Below are positions 8,538-17,370 of a stretch of DNA of 64,000 nucleotides, piece after piece. Below the pieces are notes generated by a model that had not been told where the DNA came from, did not search any database, and was given only the letters and a program-made list of their open reading frames with translations. The stretch covers positions 3,906,001 through 3,970,000 of the forward strand of contig OY970289.1 of the NCBI GenBank assembly GCA_963716135.1, read 5' to 3'. The number at the start of each line of letters is the position of its first letter. Position 1 is the stretch's first letter. Position numbers and translations under genes: made by a program. This stretch comes from CAVRAW01 sp963716135. GTDB lineage: Bacteria > Planctomycetota > Planctomycetia > Pirellulales > JADZDJ01.

Positions 8538-10516
8538 TTATTGCCCCAAGTTGACTTGGTCAGATGTGCGGCACACGGCACGATTGCCGCGCGCCATTAC
8601 AGGGAGCCCGGCCAGGGCGAACGCCATTAATGCCAGCGTTCCGGGTTCCGGCACCGGCTGGACACTGCCAACCAGCGGACCGCTTCCACTGGTGTAACCG
8701 GTGAGCCACAGCGCATAATCGTCGGCATCCACGACGCCATCGTAGTTAAAATCTCCAAACAGCCAGCCTCCTATCGAACCTCCGCTGGTGCTGCCTGTGA
8801 CCCACAGCGAATAGTCGTTAGTGGCGTCCACGACTCCGTTGAGATCGGCATCGCCAAAGTAGGTGTATTTGATCATCGCGTCCGTATTGGTGACTGTCAC
8901 AGCGCTGCCGGAGTCTGCGCCCGCGGGCCAGTTGGTGTAGATTGCGTTGCCGCTACCGTCGTCGTTGAGGATAATGCCCACGGCGGTAACGCCGCTCGAG
9001 TCAGCGGCTGCGGTGCTGCTGGTGATGCCCGGACCAGTCCAAACCGTGCCGCTATCGTATAGCGCGCTTTTGATCTGGGCTGTCAGCGTCGCCAGATCGC
9101 CGTTGTGCACGATCAAATTGTTGTCGGTAATGTCCAAGGTGGCAGTCGGAGAAGCGCCGCCTTGGATCGTCAGGCCCGACAATTGAACTGGGTCGGTCAA
9201 ACCGGCTTGCAAAGTGGTAGTGGCCGAGCCATTGATCGTCAGGCCGCCGCTGCCCAGTGCATGTACATGCGCGACGGTTAGTGTTCCCGAGCTGACGGTA
9301 GTGCCGCCTGTGTATGTGTTGTTGGCGGAAACGCTCAGCGCACGGCGCCGTTTTTCACCAGCCCGCCTGTGCCCGAGACGACGCCGGCCAACGCCGTGTT
9401 CGAGGCACCGGTCACGGTGAGGGCATTGCCGCCGATGGCAATCGTGCCGTTGACGGTCAGGTTGCCGCTGGCGGAATTGAATTGCTGCGCGGCGCCGAGC
9501 GTCAGGTTCAAACCGATCGTTTGGGCGTTCGTCGAATTATTGGTGACGCCGCCGGAAATCGTCAGGGCGTTGCCCGACAAAGCGAACGATCCGGCGGTGT
9601 TGTCGAAGGTGATGGAGCCGATATTGGAAAGGGTGTCGTTGGAATTCGACAGCCGCGTTGTGCCGGCGAAGATGAGATTGCTTCCGTCCGACGGCGCCGA
9701 ATTCCAATTGGAAGCGGTCGACCAATTATTGTTGCCGCTGCCGCCATTCCAGGTGGACGTTCCTGAGGCGCCATGGGGCGTCAGACTGATGTCGTCCAAC
9801 GCCAAACCGTCATCCGAGCCAGAAGCATCGAAATCGAGCCAGCGAATCCAAAACGAATTGCCGTTGGCAATGCTCAGACCGGAGATCGAAGAGGAAACAC
9901 TGGTGAAGTTGCCGCTGGCGTTGCCATCTCTGGCGCCGGCGGAGCCGGCGGTATTGGGGGTGACGAAATTCAAAGCGCTGATGCCGGTCCACGTGCCTGA
10001 ATTCAGGCTGGTGGCATCAGTGCTGTATTGAAAGTCGAGTTCATCGGTACGGCTGGCGGTGCCCAATCGCCACAACTCACCGCGGTACGCGATATCCAGA
10101 GACGAAATGGTGCTGGCCGTGTTGTTGGTGAAGGTAGCACCGATGGTGGAAACTAACGACCCGGACAACAGCGTTCCCAAAGCGCGATCGCTTGCTGGAT
10201 TCGTGCCGGAAACACCGAAACTGTAGGTGTCGCCACCAGTGCCGCTGCCGGTGCCCGCTGTGTACGTCGAGTTGCCGCCGGATCCGCTTTCCAAAAATAC
10301 CCAACCCGTCGGAAGCGTGGACGACGTGCCGGTGCTGGCCAGCGAATCGAAATCCTGAGTGTAGGCCGACCCGATCGTTGTCAGACTAATGGGTGTCGGA
10401 CTGCTGGGCGTTTGAATATCAGCGAGTGCGGTCGAAATCCCGACAGCGACGCACGACGATGCCAGTGTCAGCGGCAGAACACTTCGAAGCCAAAAACGTT
10501 GCCGCAAAGCGAGCAT
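8538..10516 (-). CDS. PEP-CTERM surface protein with autotransporter-type and dockerin-like repeats (frame broken once)
   Basis: A signal peptide (about residues 1-33) leads to a jellyroll-like region and then to autotransporter-associated beta-strand repeats (WNGGSGNNNWSTASNWN; GVVSGTGGLVKNGA; NNTYTGGTT). Near the C-terminus are two calcium-loop repeats, DADLNGVVDATNDYSLW and DFNYDGVVDADDYALW, of the type I dockerin-like kind common in Planctomycetes. The end is a PEP-CTERM signal (VPEPGTLALMAFALAGL plus basic residues), which exosortase recognises for surface anchoring. The frame breaks between VKNGA and ALSVSANNTYTGG. One missing base beside the GCGC at 9338-9341 repairs it and restores the repeat consensus NGAGALSVS. 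The neighbouring non-coding stretch upstream (10517-10669) probably holds its promoter. Confidence 0.88.
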
Positions 10517-10669
10517 AATGATTTCTGCCCGGACATAGCGCCGACGAACGTCAATTTAGGGAACGAGTGTCCCGAATTGCCCAGCAGCGTCACTCAATCT
10601 ATCGCCAAAGGCCGCGCTGTCAATCAGAGATGGCGATGAAAATCGCCCGATTGCGACCGTCGAGAACGC

Positions 10670-12775
10670 CTACTTCAAAATCTCGAACAGGTTGCTGTGA
10701 TCGTCGGTCCAATAGCCGTTCCGGATCGGACGGACCGCGGCGGCGACCTCGGCGGCCTCCGGATATTTGGAGATCAGCTCCGGGTTCTTGGTTAGCAAGA
10801 GCCATTCGGCCGGAAATTTTCCTTCGGCCGAGTTGCCAAGCGAAGAAAACCGCAGCGGCGTCAGTCCGAACTGGCGCGCCACTCCGCAAACCACCGGCGC
10901 GAGATTCAAGTAGCGATTGGAAATGTTCACGGCAATTGCGCCGTCGGGCTTCAATCGCTTCAAATAGATTTCGAACGCTTCTTTGGTGAGCAGATGGGCC
11001 GGAACCGAATCGCCGCTGAATGCATCCAGCACCAGCAGATCGAACTGCGGCTCGGCCGTGGATGATGCCTCGCGCTCGAGCGTCAATCGGCCATCGCCCA
11101 GTTTTACTTCGACCTGGCCGCGACAATCTTTCAAATAGCTGAAATATTTGTCGGCCAACCGGAGCATGTCGGGGTTGATTTCATAAAAGCGAAAATGCTG
11201 TCCGGGCCTAGCATAGGTGGCCATCGTCCCTGCGCCGAGACCAACGACCCCCACGCGCAAGTCGGGCCGATTGGCAAAAAACTCGAAGGCCCGGCCGCAG
11301 CCGGTCTCGGGACCGAAATAGGCGTTTGGCAACAAATGCTTTGCCGGATCGACGAATTGCACGCCATGCACGATTCGTCCGCTATACATCAGGTACTTGT
11401 GCTGCTGCGGATCGTTGCTTTCCCGCTCGATCACTCGCGACACGCCGTAGAAGCTGCGCGAGGAGAGATTTAGCTCAGTCTCGCCCGACTCGACTCGGGA
11501 AAGATAATTAAATCCGACAAACAGCAACACCAGCGCCGGCGCCAGATAGTAAAGCCGGCGCAAGGAAGCGGTGGAACGGCTGCCCAGGAATGTGGCGACG
11601 GCCAGAACGCAACCGACGATCAAGCTGATTTTCCATTCCAAGAACGTGGAGAACAACACCGGGGCCGCGAGGCTGACGAACAGCCCTCCCAAGGCGCCGC
11701 CGGCGGAGATCATTAGATAAAACGACGTGAGATACCGGGCCGACGGCTTCAGCCGCACCAGCTCGCCGTGGCACACCATGCAGAGGAAGAACAATGCCGC
11801 GAAGTAAATCGCCAATTCCACGACGAAGCTGAACGACACATTCGCGCCGGTGGTGATCAATTGATCGACGGCCGTCACCAGGCACAAACTGGCCACCGCG
11901 GCCAGCGCGAAAAACTGCCGCCGATACCAGCGCTCGTGGTCGAAGCTGATGATGAACGTCAACAGATACAAGCTCAGCGGCATGACCCACAGAAACGGGA
12001 TGACGGCCACGTCCTGACAGACGTGATTCGTGGTGGCCAAGAGCATCATCGAGGCAAGCGCCGGCAGGGCCAGCCACAACAATCGTCGGCCCCAGGTCGG
12101 CGGCGATTCTTCCGCGGCGTTTTGCGCGGGGGCATTCTCGTTTTCGGCCACTTCGCGTCCGCGAACAATCCATCCGGAAATCACCGCCGAAACGGCGCAC
12201 AACACTGCGAAGCCGATGAAGCCCCACGTCCAATATCGCGCTTGGGATCCGATGTTGAACGCCGGCTCGACATAAAACGGATAACTCAAAAGCGCCAACA
12301 GCGAGCCAATGTTCGACAGCGCGTACAGCCGGTAGGGGGATCGCTTGGGATACGTGCGGCTGAACCACGCTTGCACCAGCGGACCGGTCGTTGAAAGCGC
12401 GAAATAGGGGAGCCCAACGCAGACCGTCAACAACATCAGAATGCGCCAGGTTGGCGACTGATCGGGGGCCGGCTTCCACGAAGCGTCGGGGGCGATTGGC
12501 AGCACGGCGATTGCCCCGGCCAGCAGCAGCAAATGCACGGCCGCTTGAAGCGCCGGTTTGAACATCCGCTGACTGAAGTGCGCGTAGGCGTAACCCAAAA
12601 ACAGCACGGTCTGGAAGAAGACCATGCAGGTGGTCCACACGGCCGGCGTGCCGCCGAACCAGGGGAGCACGTACTTGCTCAGCAGCGGCTGCACTTCAAA
12701 CAGCAAAAACGCGCTTAAGAAAATCGTCAGCGCAAAAACCCAACTCAGCCAGCCAAATCGGGAGGTTGTTTTCAT
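10670..12775 (-). CDS. Multi-pass membrane protein fused to a spermidine-synthase-like domain
   Basis: The 701-residue product has about ten to twelve hydrophobic segments in residues 1-420, then a Rossmann-type spermidine synthase/methyltransferase domain. That domain shows the nucleotide-binding loop VGVVGLGAGTMATYA, an acidic EIN at the end of the next strand and LDAFSGDSVPAHLLT, followed by VNISNRYL. Fused MFS/spermidine synthase proteins are common in bacteria; aminopropyl transfer has not been shown for most, so the substrate is uncertain. The gene lies downstream of the DUF1570 peptidase on the same strand with a 136-base gap, so an operon is possible but not certain. Confidence 0.82.
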   Translation of the reverse strand: MKTTSRFGWLSWVFALTIFLSAFLLFEVQPLLSKYVLPWFGGTPAVWTTCMVFFQTVLFLGYAYAHFSQRMFKPALQAAVHLLLLAGAIAVLPIAPDASWKPAPDQSPTWRILMLLTVCVGLPYFALSTTGPLVQAWFSRTYPKRSPYRLYALSNIGSLLALLSYPFYVEPAFNIGSQARYWTWGFIGFAVLCAVSAVISGWIVRGREVAENENAPAQNAAEESPPTWGRRLLWLALPALASMMLLATTNHVCQDVAVIPFLWVMPLSLYLLTFIISFDHERWYRRQFFALAAVASLCLVTAVDQLITTGANVSFSFVVELAIYFAALFFLCMVCHGELVRLKPSARYLTSFYLMISAGGALGGLFVSLAAPVLFSTFLEWKISLIVGCVLAVATFLGSRSTASLRRLYYLAPALVLLFVGFNYLSRVESGETELNLSSRSFYGVSRVIERESNDPQQHKYLMYSGRIVHGVQFVDPAKHLLPNAYFGPETGCGRAFEFFANRPDLRVGVVGLGAGTMATYARPGQHFRFYEINPDMLRLADKYFSYLKDCRGQVEVKLGDGRLTLEREASSTAEPQFDLLVLDAFSGDSVPAHLLTKEAFEIYLKRLKPDGAIAVNISNRYLNLAPVVCGVARQFGLTPLRFSSLGNSAEGKFPAEWLLLTKNPELISKYPEAAEVAAAVRPIRNGYWTDDHSNLFEILK

Positions 12776-12911
12776 CGAAGAATCGATAGATGGATTTCAA
12801 GATCTAGCAACTCCCTAAAACTTAGCTCACAGCCGGAGCAGCCCGAGCCGGGAAGAGAATGACCCGGCGGCAATTTTCACCCTGAAAAACCGCATATGCC
12901 GCCCGACGCGG

Positions 12912-14113
12912 CTACCCTCGCGCCAGCAGCTTTTGCAGATGCAACACGATCTGGTCTTCCAAGGCATCCATGTCCTTGCCGAAATACTTGACGAACATGG
13001 CGCGGTTTTCGGCAATATGGCCATGTTTGTCGGCCCGATGCGCCCCTTCGAAGGGCCCGATGCGACTGACCTCCTGCAAAAAGCCAAAGAACCTTGCGCC
13101 TGCTTTTGCACCAGGTAGTGCGTCAGTGCCCAGGCGGTGGCGTAGCCGGTGGCGGTGAGCTGGGCCGCCTCGACGGTGTCGGCCACCAGGTCGCCGTGCG
13201 TTTGCGGCGGACGGCGGCGCAGATATTGATCGAGCTGATAAAGCCGCAGTTCATTCAATTGCCCGGCGCCTTTCCAGCTCAGGCGCGAATCGGTCGTGGT
13301 GGGAGCAAAATATTCCGCCAAGCCTTCGCACAGCCACATCGGCCAGTGCGACATCCGCTGCTGCACGCCGATATTGTGCAGAATTTGGTGCGCCCCTTCG
13401 TGGGCGATCGTGCTGATCGCTTGCCGCAACGCCAGATCGGGCGCAAGCTCGCTGAGGCGCGATTGCTCGTACATCACCACGTAATTCGTGATCGGCGAAT
13501 AGTATGCCACCACGCCGGAGGGCATGCGCTGAAACGCCTGGAACTCCTGTTCGGTGCGGAACATCATCACGACCAGCGGCACTTCGGGCTCGTGGACTTC
13601 GATCTTTTGCCCCTTGGCGTACAAGTAAACGCCGGAGTACATCGGCTCGAGGATGCGGCTTGCGCCGGTGTAAAACAGATCGCTGGTGTTATAGAGAAAC
13701 AGATGTCGCCGCGTGGCATGGGTTTTGAAGCCGGCAAATTGTCGCGCGGTCAGCTCGGCCGCCATCTGCTGCGGCGTGGCGGGGCTAAAGGATTTGTCGG
13801 TGTTGGCGGTTTCTTCCGCCGGCAGGGCGATCAACCGGCCATTGGGCAGAATGACAACGACGGAGGTACCGACCTCGGCCAACTCTCGCGCCACGACCTG
13901 CTCGCCACCCAAATTGCATTGGACGCAACGATTGTTGCTTGGCCGAACGGGACCGGAGGGAAGCTCGAGTGTAAATTCAGCAGGATCCGCGAGTGGCTTG
14001 GTCTTTTGCGTTTGTCGGGCAGTCTCGGCCCAGGCCAGACCACCCAGCCCGCTTGCCCATGCACCCGCGGCAGAAGCAACAATCGAAAGCCATTGGCGGC
14101 GGTTTTGGCGCAT
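12912..14113 (-). CDS. DUF1570-type metallopeptidase-like exported protein (frame broken once)
   Basis: The chosen start (14113) gives MRQNRRQWLSIVASAAG, a signal with a twin-arginine-like RRQWL; an upstream in-frame start is possible. The core carries the gluzincin motif HEGAHQ (HEXXH) followed by a downstream Glu in LCEGLAEYF, the arrangement of the DUF1570/peptidase MA-like group, so zinc binding is likely. The frame breaks after LVQKQ. Adding one G at the GCGC at 13096-13099 continues as GARFFGFLQEV and on to IVLHLQKLLARG with a stop at 12912. Without the repair the gene would end in a low-complexity tail. Its substrate is unknown; it probably acts in the periplasm. Confidence 0.8.
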
Positions 14114-14376
14114 CAAAAAGCAGTCGTTGAATCGACTGTTGGATACATGGCGTGGCAGCATCGCAGGCGGGTCCCGAAGCGAGGCTCGCAAAAGGAGATA
14201 TCTCTGAGGTTAGTCGCCAAAGAGGCCCTCAACAAGTGCACACGAGCGGTTCATGCCTGGCGGAACCCGCGCACTGCCGGCGGGGTTTAATTCAGTTAGA
14301 ATACGACGCAATTCTGGCCGAACACGAATTCACTCAAATTCCGAAGCGCACCGAACTCAAACGAGGAGCAATTGGT

Positions 14377-15189
14377 ATGAACACTGGTTTAGGTTTCCTG
14401 AAAGCGGCTGCGGGTTCCGCGTTCGTGATTCTCGCCATGGCGGCAATGGCGGCGGCGCAAAACGGCGGCCCTCGCGGCGGTTTTGGAGGCGGCGGCATGG
14501 GGCGCGGCGGCGTCGGCGGCGGCTTTGCGCTGCTGCAAATCGAGGCCGTCCAAAAAGATTTGAAGCTGACGGAAGAACAAAAAAGCGAGATCTCGGCGCT
14601 GGCCGAAGAGCTGCGCGATCTGCCACGCGAAGAACGGCTCGCGAAAGCCGCTGAAACACGTCAAAAGGTCGAAGACCTTTTGCAGCCTGAACAAAAGGAA
14701 CGGCTGGCAGAAATCGGCCTGCAAATGGCCGGCGGTCGTGCGCTTACCCGGCCTGAGATCGCCAAGAAGTTAGGCCTGTCCGACGACCAAAGAGACAAGT
14801 TGGACGACCTGTTTCCGCCGCCGGGCGGATTCGGCACGCCGAGCGCTCCACCTCGCACCGGCGACGGCCCTGCCGGCGGAGGCCCTGCCGGCGGAGCTCC
14901 TTCAGGCGGAGGCGCTGGCGCCCGTGGCGCTGGCGGCGGCGCTGGCACTGGTGGCGCTGGCGGCGGGCAAAGCGGCAACATGCGCGCTGCGCGCGACGAG
15001 ATGAACGCCAAAGCAATGGAAATTCTCACGCCTGAACAGCGCACGGAGTTCGAAAAGATGCAAGGCAAGAAAATCGACGTCGATCCCAGTGAACTGTTCC
15101 GCGGCGGGCGCGGCCAGGGCGGTCAAGGCGGCCCAGCCGGTCAAGGCGGAAAAGGGGACAAAAGCGGAAAGACTCGGCCGGACGCGTAG
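14377..15189 (+). CDS. Exported Gly-rich helical protein, function unknown
   Basis: The start at 14377 has GAGGAG about 9 bases upstream and gives a signal peptide ending AMAAAQ; the frame is open further upstream but lacks signals. The 270-residue product has a Gly-rich stretch (about 28-47), then two helical LTEEQK-type segments (DLKLTEEQKSEISALAEEL; KLGLSDDQRDKLDDLF), a Pro/Gly/Ala-rich low-complexity region (about 150-200), a third such helix (ILTPEQRTEFEKM) and a Gly-rich end. The repeated LT.EQ....... pattern resembles Spy/CpxP-like periplasmic proteins common in Planctomycetes. No enzymatic motif is visible. A Spy-like periplasmic role is only an inference. Confidence 0.72.
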   Translation: MNTGLGFLKAAAGSAFVILAMAAMAAAQNGGPRGGFGGGGMGRGGVGGGFALLQIEAVQKDLKLTEEQKSEISALAEELRDLPREERLAKAAETRQKVEDLLQPEQKERLAEIGLQMAGGRALTRPEIAKKLGLSDDQRDKLDDLFPPPGGFGTPSAPPRTGDGPAGGGPAGGAPSGGGAGARGAGGGAGTGGAGGGQSGNMRAARDEMNAKAMEILTPEQRTEFEKMQGKKIDVDPSELFRGGRGQGGQGGPAGQGGKGDKSGKTRPDA

Positions 15190-15209
15190 ATTCGCCCGGC
15201 AAGGCGCCT

Positions 15210-17330
15210 TCAGCGGATGCCCAAACACGCTTTAACATCCGGCTCGCAGTCGGGCAGCAGTTCGACGGGGGGCCCCTCGGTCGCCTGATCGATGTCTGCT
15301 TGATTGAGTCGGTAAATCATGATCGCATGGCCGATGTTGAAATCGGGCTCGCGCGCCCGCAGAAACGAGCACAAACGGCTCAGCCGCAGGCCTTCGTAAA
15401 GTGTGAAAATCCGATCGAGGTCGTTTTGAGTTTTCCCTGCGGTGAGTTTGCGCAAAGCGTCCGGGTCGTTGGCAGTGCGTTGATACGCCAACACAATTTC
15501 GCGACAGCGTTGATATGAGTTCTCGAATAAAGCGTTCCACTTGCCGGGAAACGGCAAGTACACGCCTTCGAGCAGCGTGGCGCTGATGCAATAGGTTCCC
15601 GCGGTTAGCGGTTCGGGAACGTGGGGCTCGTAGCGATTGAAGAAGCCCGGCAGCATCGTGGCCTGGATGCCGTAGTAGTCAGGCGATGCGGTTCCGAAAT
15701 AACTCAGATAGACGTGCCTGGCATCGTCGGGATGCTCCTCGAGCCACTGCTTCAATCCTTTGAGATCCTGACCCCAGTCCAGGGAACTATCGACCAGGTG
15801 CTTGTATCCATTCTGAGGACCGCCCGCCAGGAAATTGAAATAGGCCAAATAATTCGGCCAGCAAAGCAACGCTTCGCTAGCGGCGAGCACGAGCGAGGCG
15901 GCCATTAGCAGTCGCGCAGCCAAGACGGTCTTGCGCCGGGATGCTTCGGCCGCCGATTTCGCGGGCGTTTGAAACCAAACTGCGGCGGCGCCGGCCAGGA
16001 TGAACATGGCCGGGTACGTGGGAAGCAGGTGGCGATGCCCAATGTTCAAGTGACTGGTCAAGGAGAACAGCCAGTACACGCTGAACAAAATCAATAACGG
16101 CGCAACGGAATACCATTCGAGCGGCTGAGCGGCGGTCGGCGCCGGTGCAGATTTCTTTCGCTGGGGATTGGCTTTGACGCTACGACTGAAAAACCACACG
16201 CCGCCGGCCGCGAAGATCAGCATGACAAAATCTTCCAGCGGCGTTTTCACCAGCAGCGCATAGGGAAAGTACGTGAACCAACCGTGAATGCTGAAGTCGC
16301 CATTGAGGAACGCCTGCCGCTGCTGGGCCGTGAGCATCGTGAACGAAAAGCCATATAAATACGCTTCCGGCAGCAGGTGATGTTCCGCGGCAGATTCAAC
16401 AAAACCGCGGGTGACTCCCAACCCTGGCGCCACGTTTTTAAGCCAACCGACGCTTGCGTCCGCCTGTTGTCCGGACGCTCGGATCATCGAAAATCTAAAT
16501 CCATAGGAAGCCCAAATCACCGACGCGACGACTAGAATCAGAGCGCACAGCAGCCCCAGATAGATCGCAAGTTGCCGAAATCGTCCATGAATCATCTTCG
16601 GCCGGCCCATTGCCCATTGCAGCGGCGCGGGGTTGAGCATGCGGACAACGACCAGCAGCGCGCCCACCGGAATGATCAAGACTCCGGAGAATTTAGACAA
16701 CATTAATCCGGCCAGCGCCAGGCAGCTCATTCCAAAGGTAAACCAGGAAACGCGGTGCAACAGCTCCCAAAGGGCCCACACAGCCGCGGTAAAAAACAGG
16801 GCGGTCGATAAATCGGCGGTGATCAAAAAGCCATGACTGAGCGTCGTGGGCGAAAACGCATACAGCGTCAGACTAATCAGTCCACCGACTGGGCCGAACA
16901 ATTGCCGCGACCAAAGAAAAACCACCAATCCCAATGCCACGCTCAACAGGCCGATCATCGCCCGGCCTTGAAGCAACATCGCATCGGCGTCGTTGCCGGA
17001 GTGGTGAAAGAAATTATCCGCGAAATCCCATTGATTTCCGGATTGCCATGCGGGATCGTTCAGCGAAGGAAGCGGGTAACCGCGCAACCAAACCGGCAAA
17101 GCGGCCCAGCGCTGGGGCCAGTTGCCGCTTTCGGGGTCCATGCGGTAATCGTTGGTAGCCCAATAGCTGTAACCACTGGCAAGGTGTGTGATCTCGTCAA
17201 AGGTGACCGACTTCCGGCTGGCGGCGGATAGCCCCAGCGCAAAATGGCACGCCAAGAGGAGCACCACCGGCCACGGACCAGTTAAGACTGCCGGAAAGTT
17301 TTTGGCGACAATTGGCGTACGTGGATCCAT
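15210..17330 (-). CDS. GT39/ArnT-like membrane glycosyltransferase, copy 2 of a tandem pair
   Basis: The 706-residue product has about ten to eleven hydrophobic segments and the GT-C layout of dolichyl/undecaprenyl-phosphate-sugar transferases. The first loop after helix 1 holds the acidic TFDEITHLASGY motif, the catalytic region in the family; later parts include LSKFSGVLIIPVG and SLTSHLNIGHRHLLPTYP. The C-terminal soluble part contains DSSLDWGQDLKGLKQWL. In the family, the enzyme moves a sugar from a polyprenyl-phosphate carrier to protein or lipid on the outer face of the inner membrane. It follows a close paralogue by 40 bases. The exact donor and acceptor are unknown. Confidence 0.82.
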   Translation of the reverse strand: MDPRTPIVAKNFPAVLTGPWPVVLLLACHFALGLSAASRKSVTFDEITHLASGYSYWATNDYRMDPESGNWPQRWAALPVWLRGYPLPSLNDPAWQSGNQWDFADNFFHHSGNDADAMLLQGRAMIGLLSVALGLVVFLWSRQLFGPVGGLISLTLYAFSPTTLSHGFLITADLSTALFFTAAVWALWELLHRVSWFTFGMSCLALAGLMLSKFSGVLIIPVGALLVVVRMLNPAPLQWAMGRPKMIHGRFRQLAIYLGLLCALILVVASVIWASYGFRFSMIRASGQQADASVGWLKNVAPGLGVTRGFVESAAEHHLLPEAYLYGFSFTMLTAQQRQAFLNGDFSIHGWFTYFPYALLVKTPLEDFVMLIFAAGGVWFFSRSVKANPQRKKSAPAPTAAQPLEWYSVAPLLILFSVYWLFSLTSHLNIGHRHLLPTYPAMFILAGAAAVWFQTPAKSAAEASRRKTVLAARLLMAASLVLAASEALLCWPNYLAYFNFLAGGPQNGYKHLVDSSLDWGQDLKGLKQWLEEHPDDARHVYLSYFGTASPDYYGIQATMLPGFFNRYEPHVPEPLTAGTYCISATLLEGVYLPFPGKWNALFENSYQRCREIVLAYQRTANDPDALRKLTAGKTQNDLDRIFTLYEGLRLSRLCSFLRAREPDFNIGHAIMIYRLNQADIDQATEGPPVELLPDCEPDVKACLGIR

Positions 17331-17370
17331 TCCCGATGAGCTTTCGAAGGGACCGATGGCCCGAGGTGTT

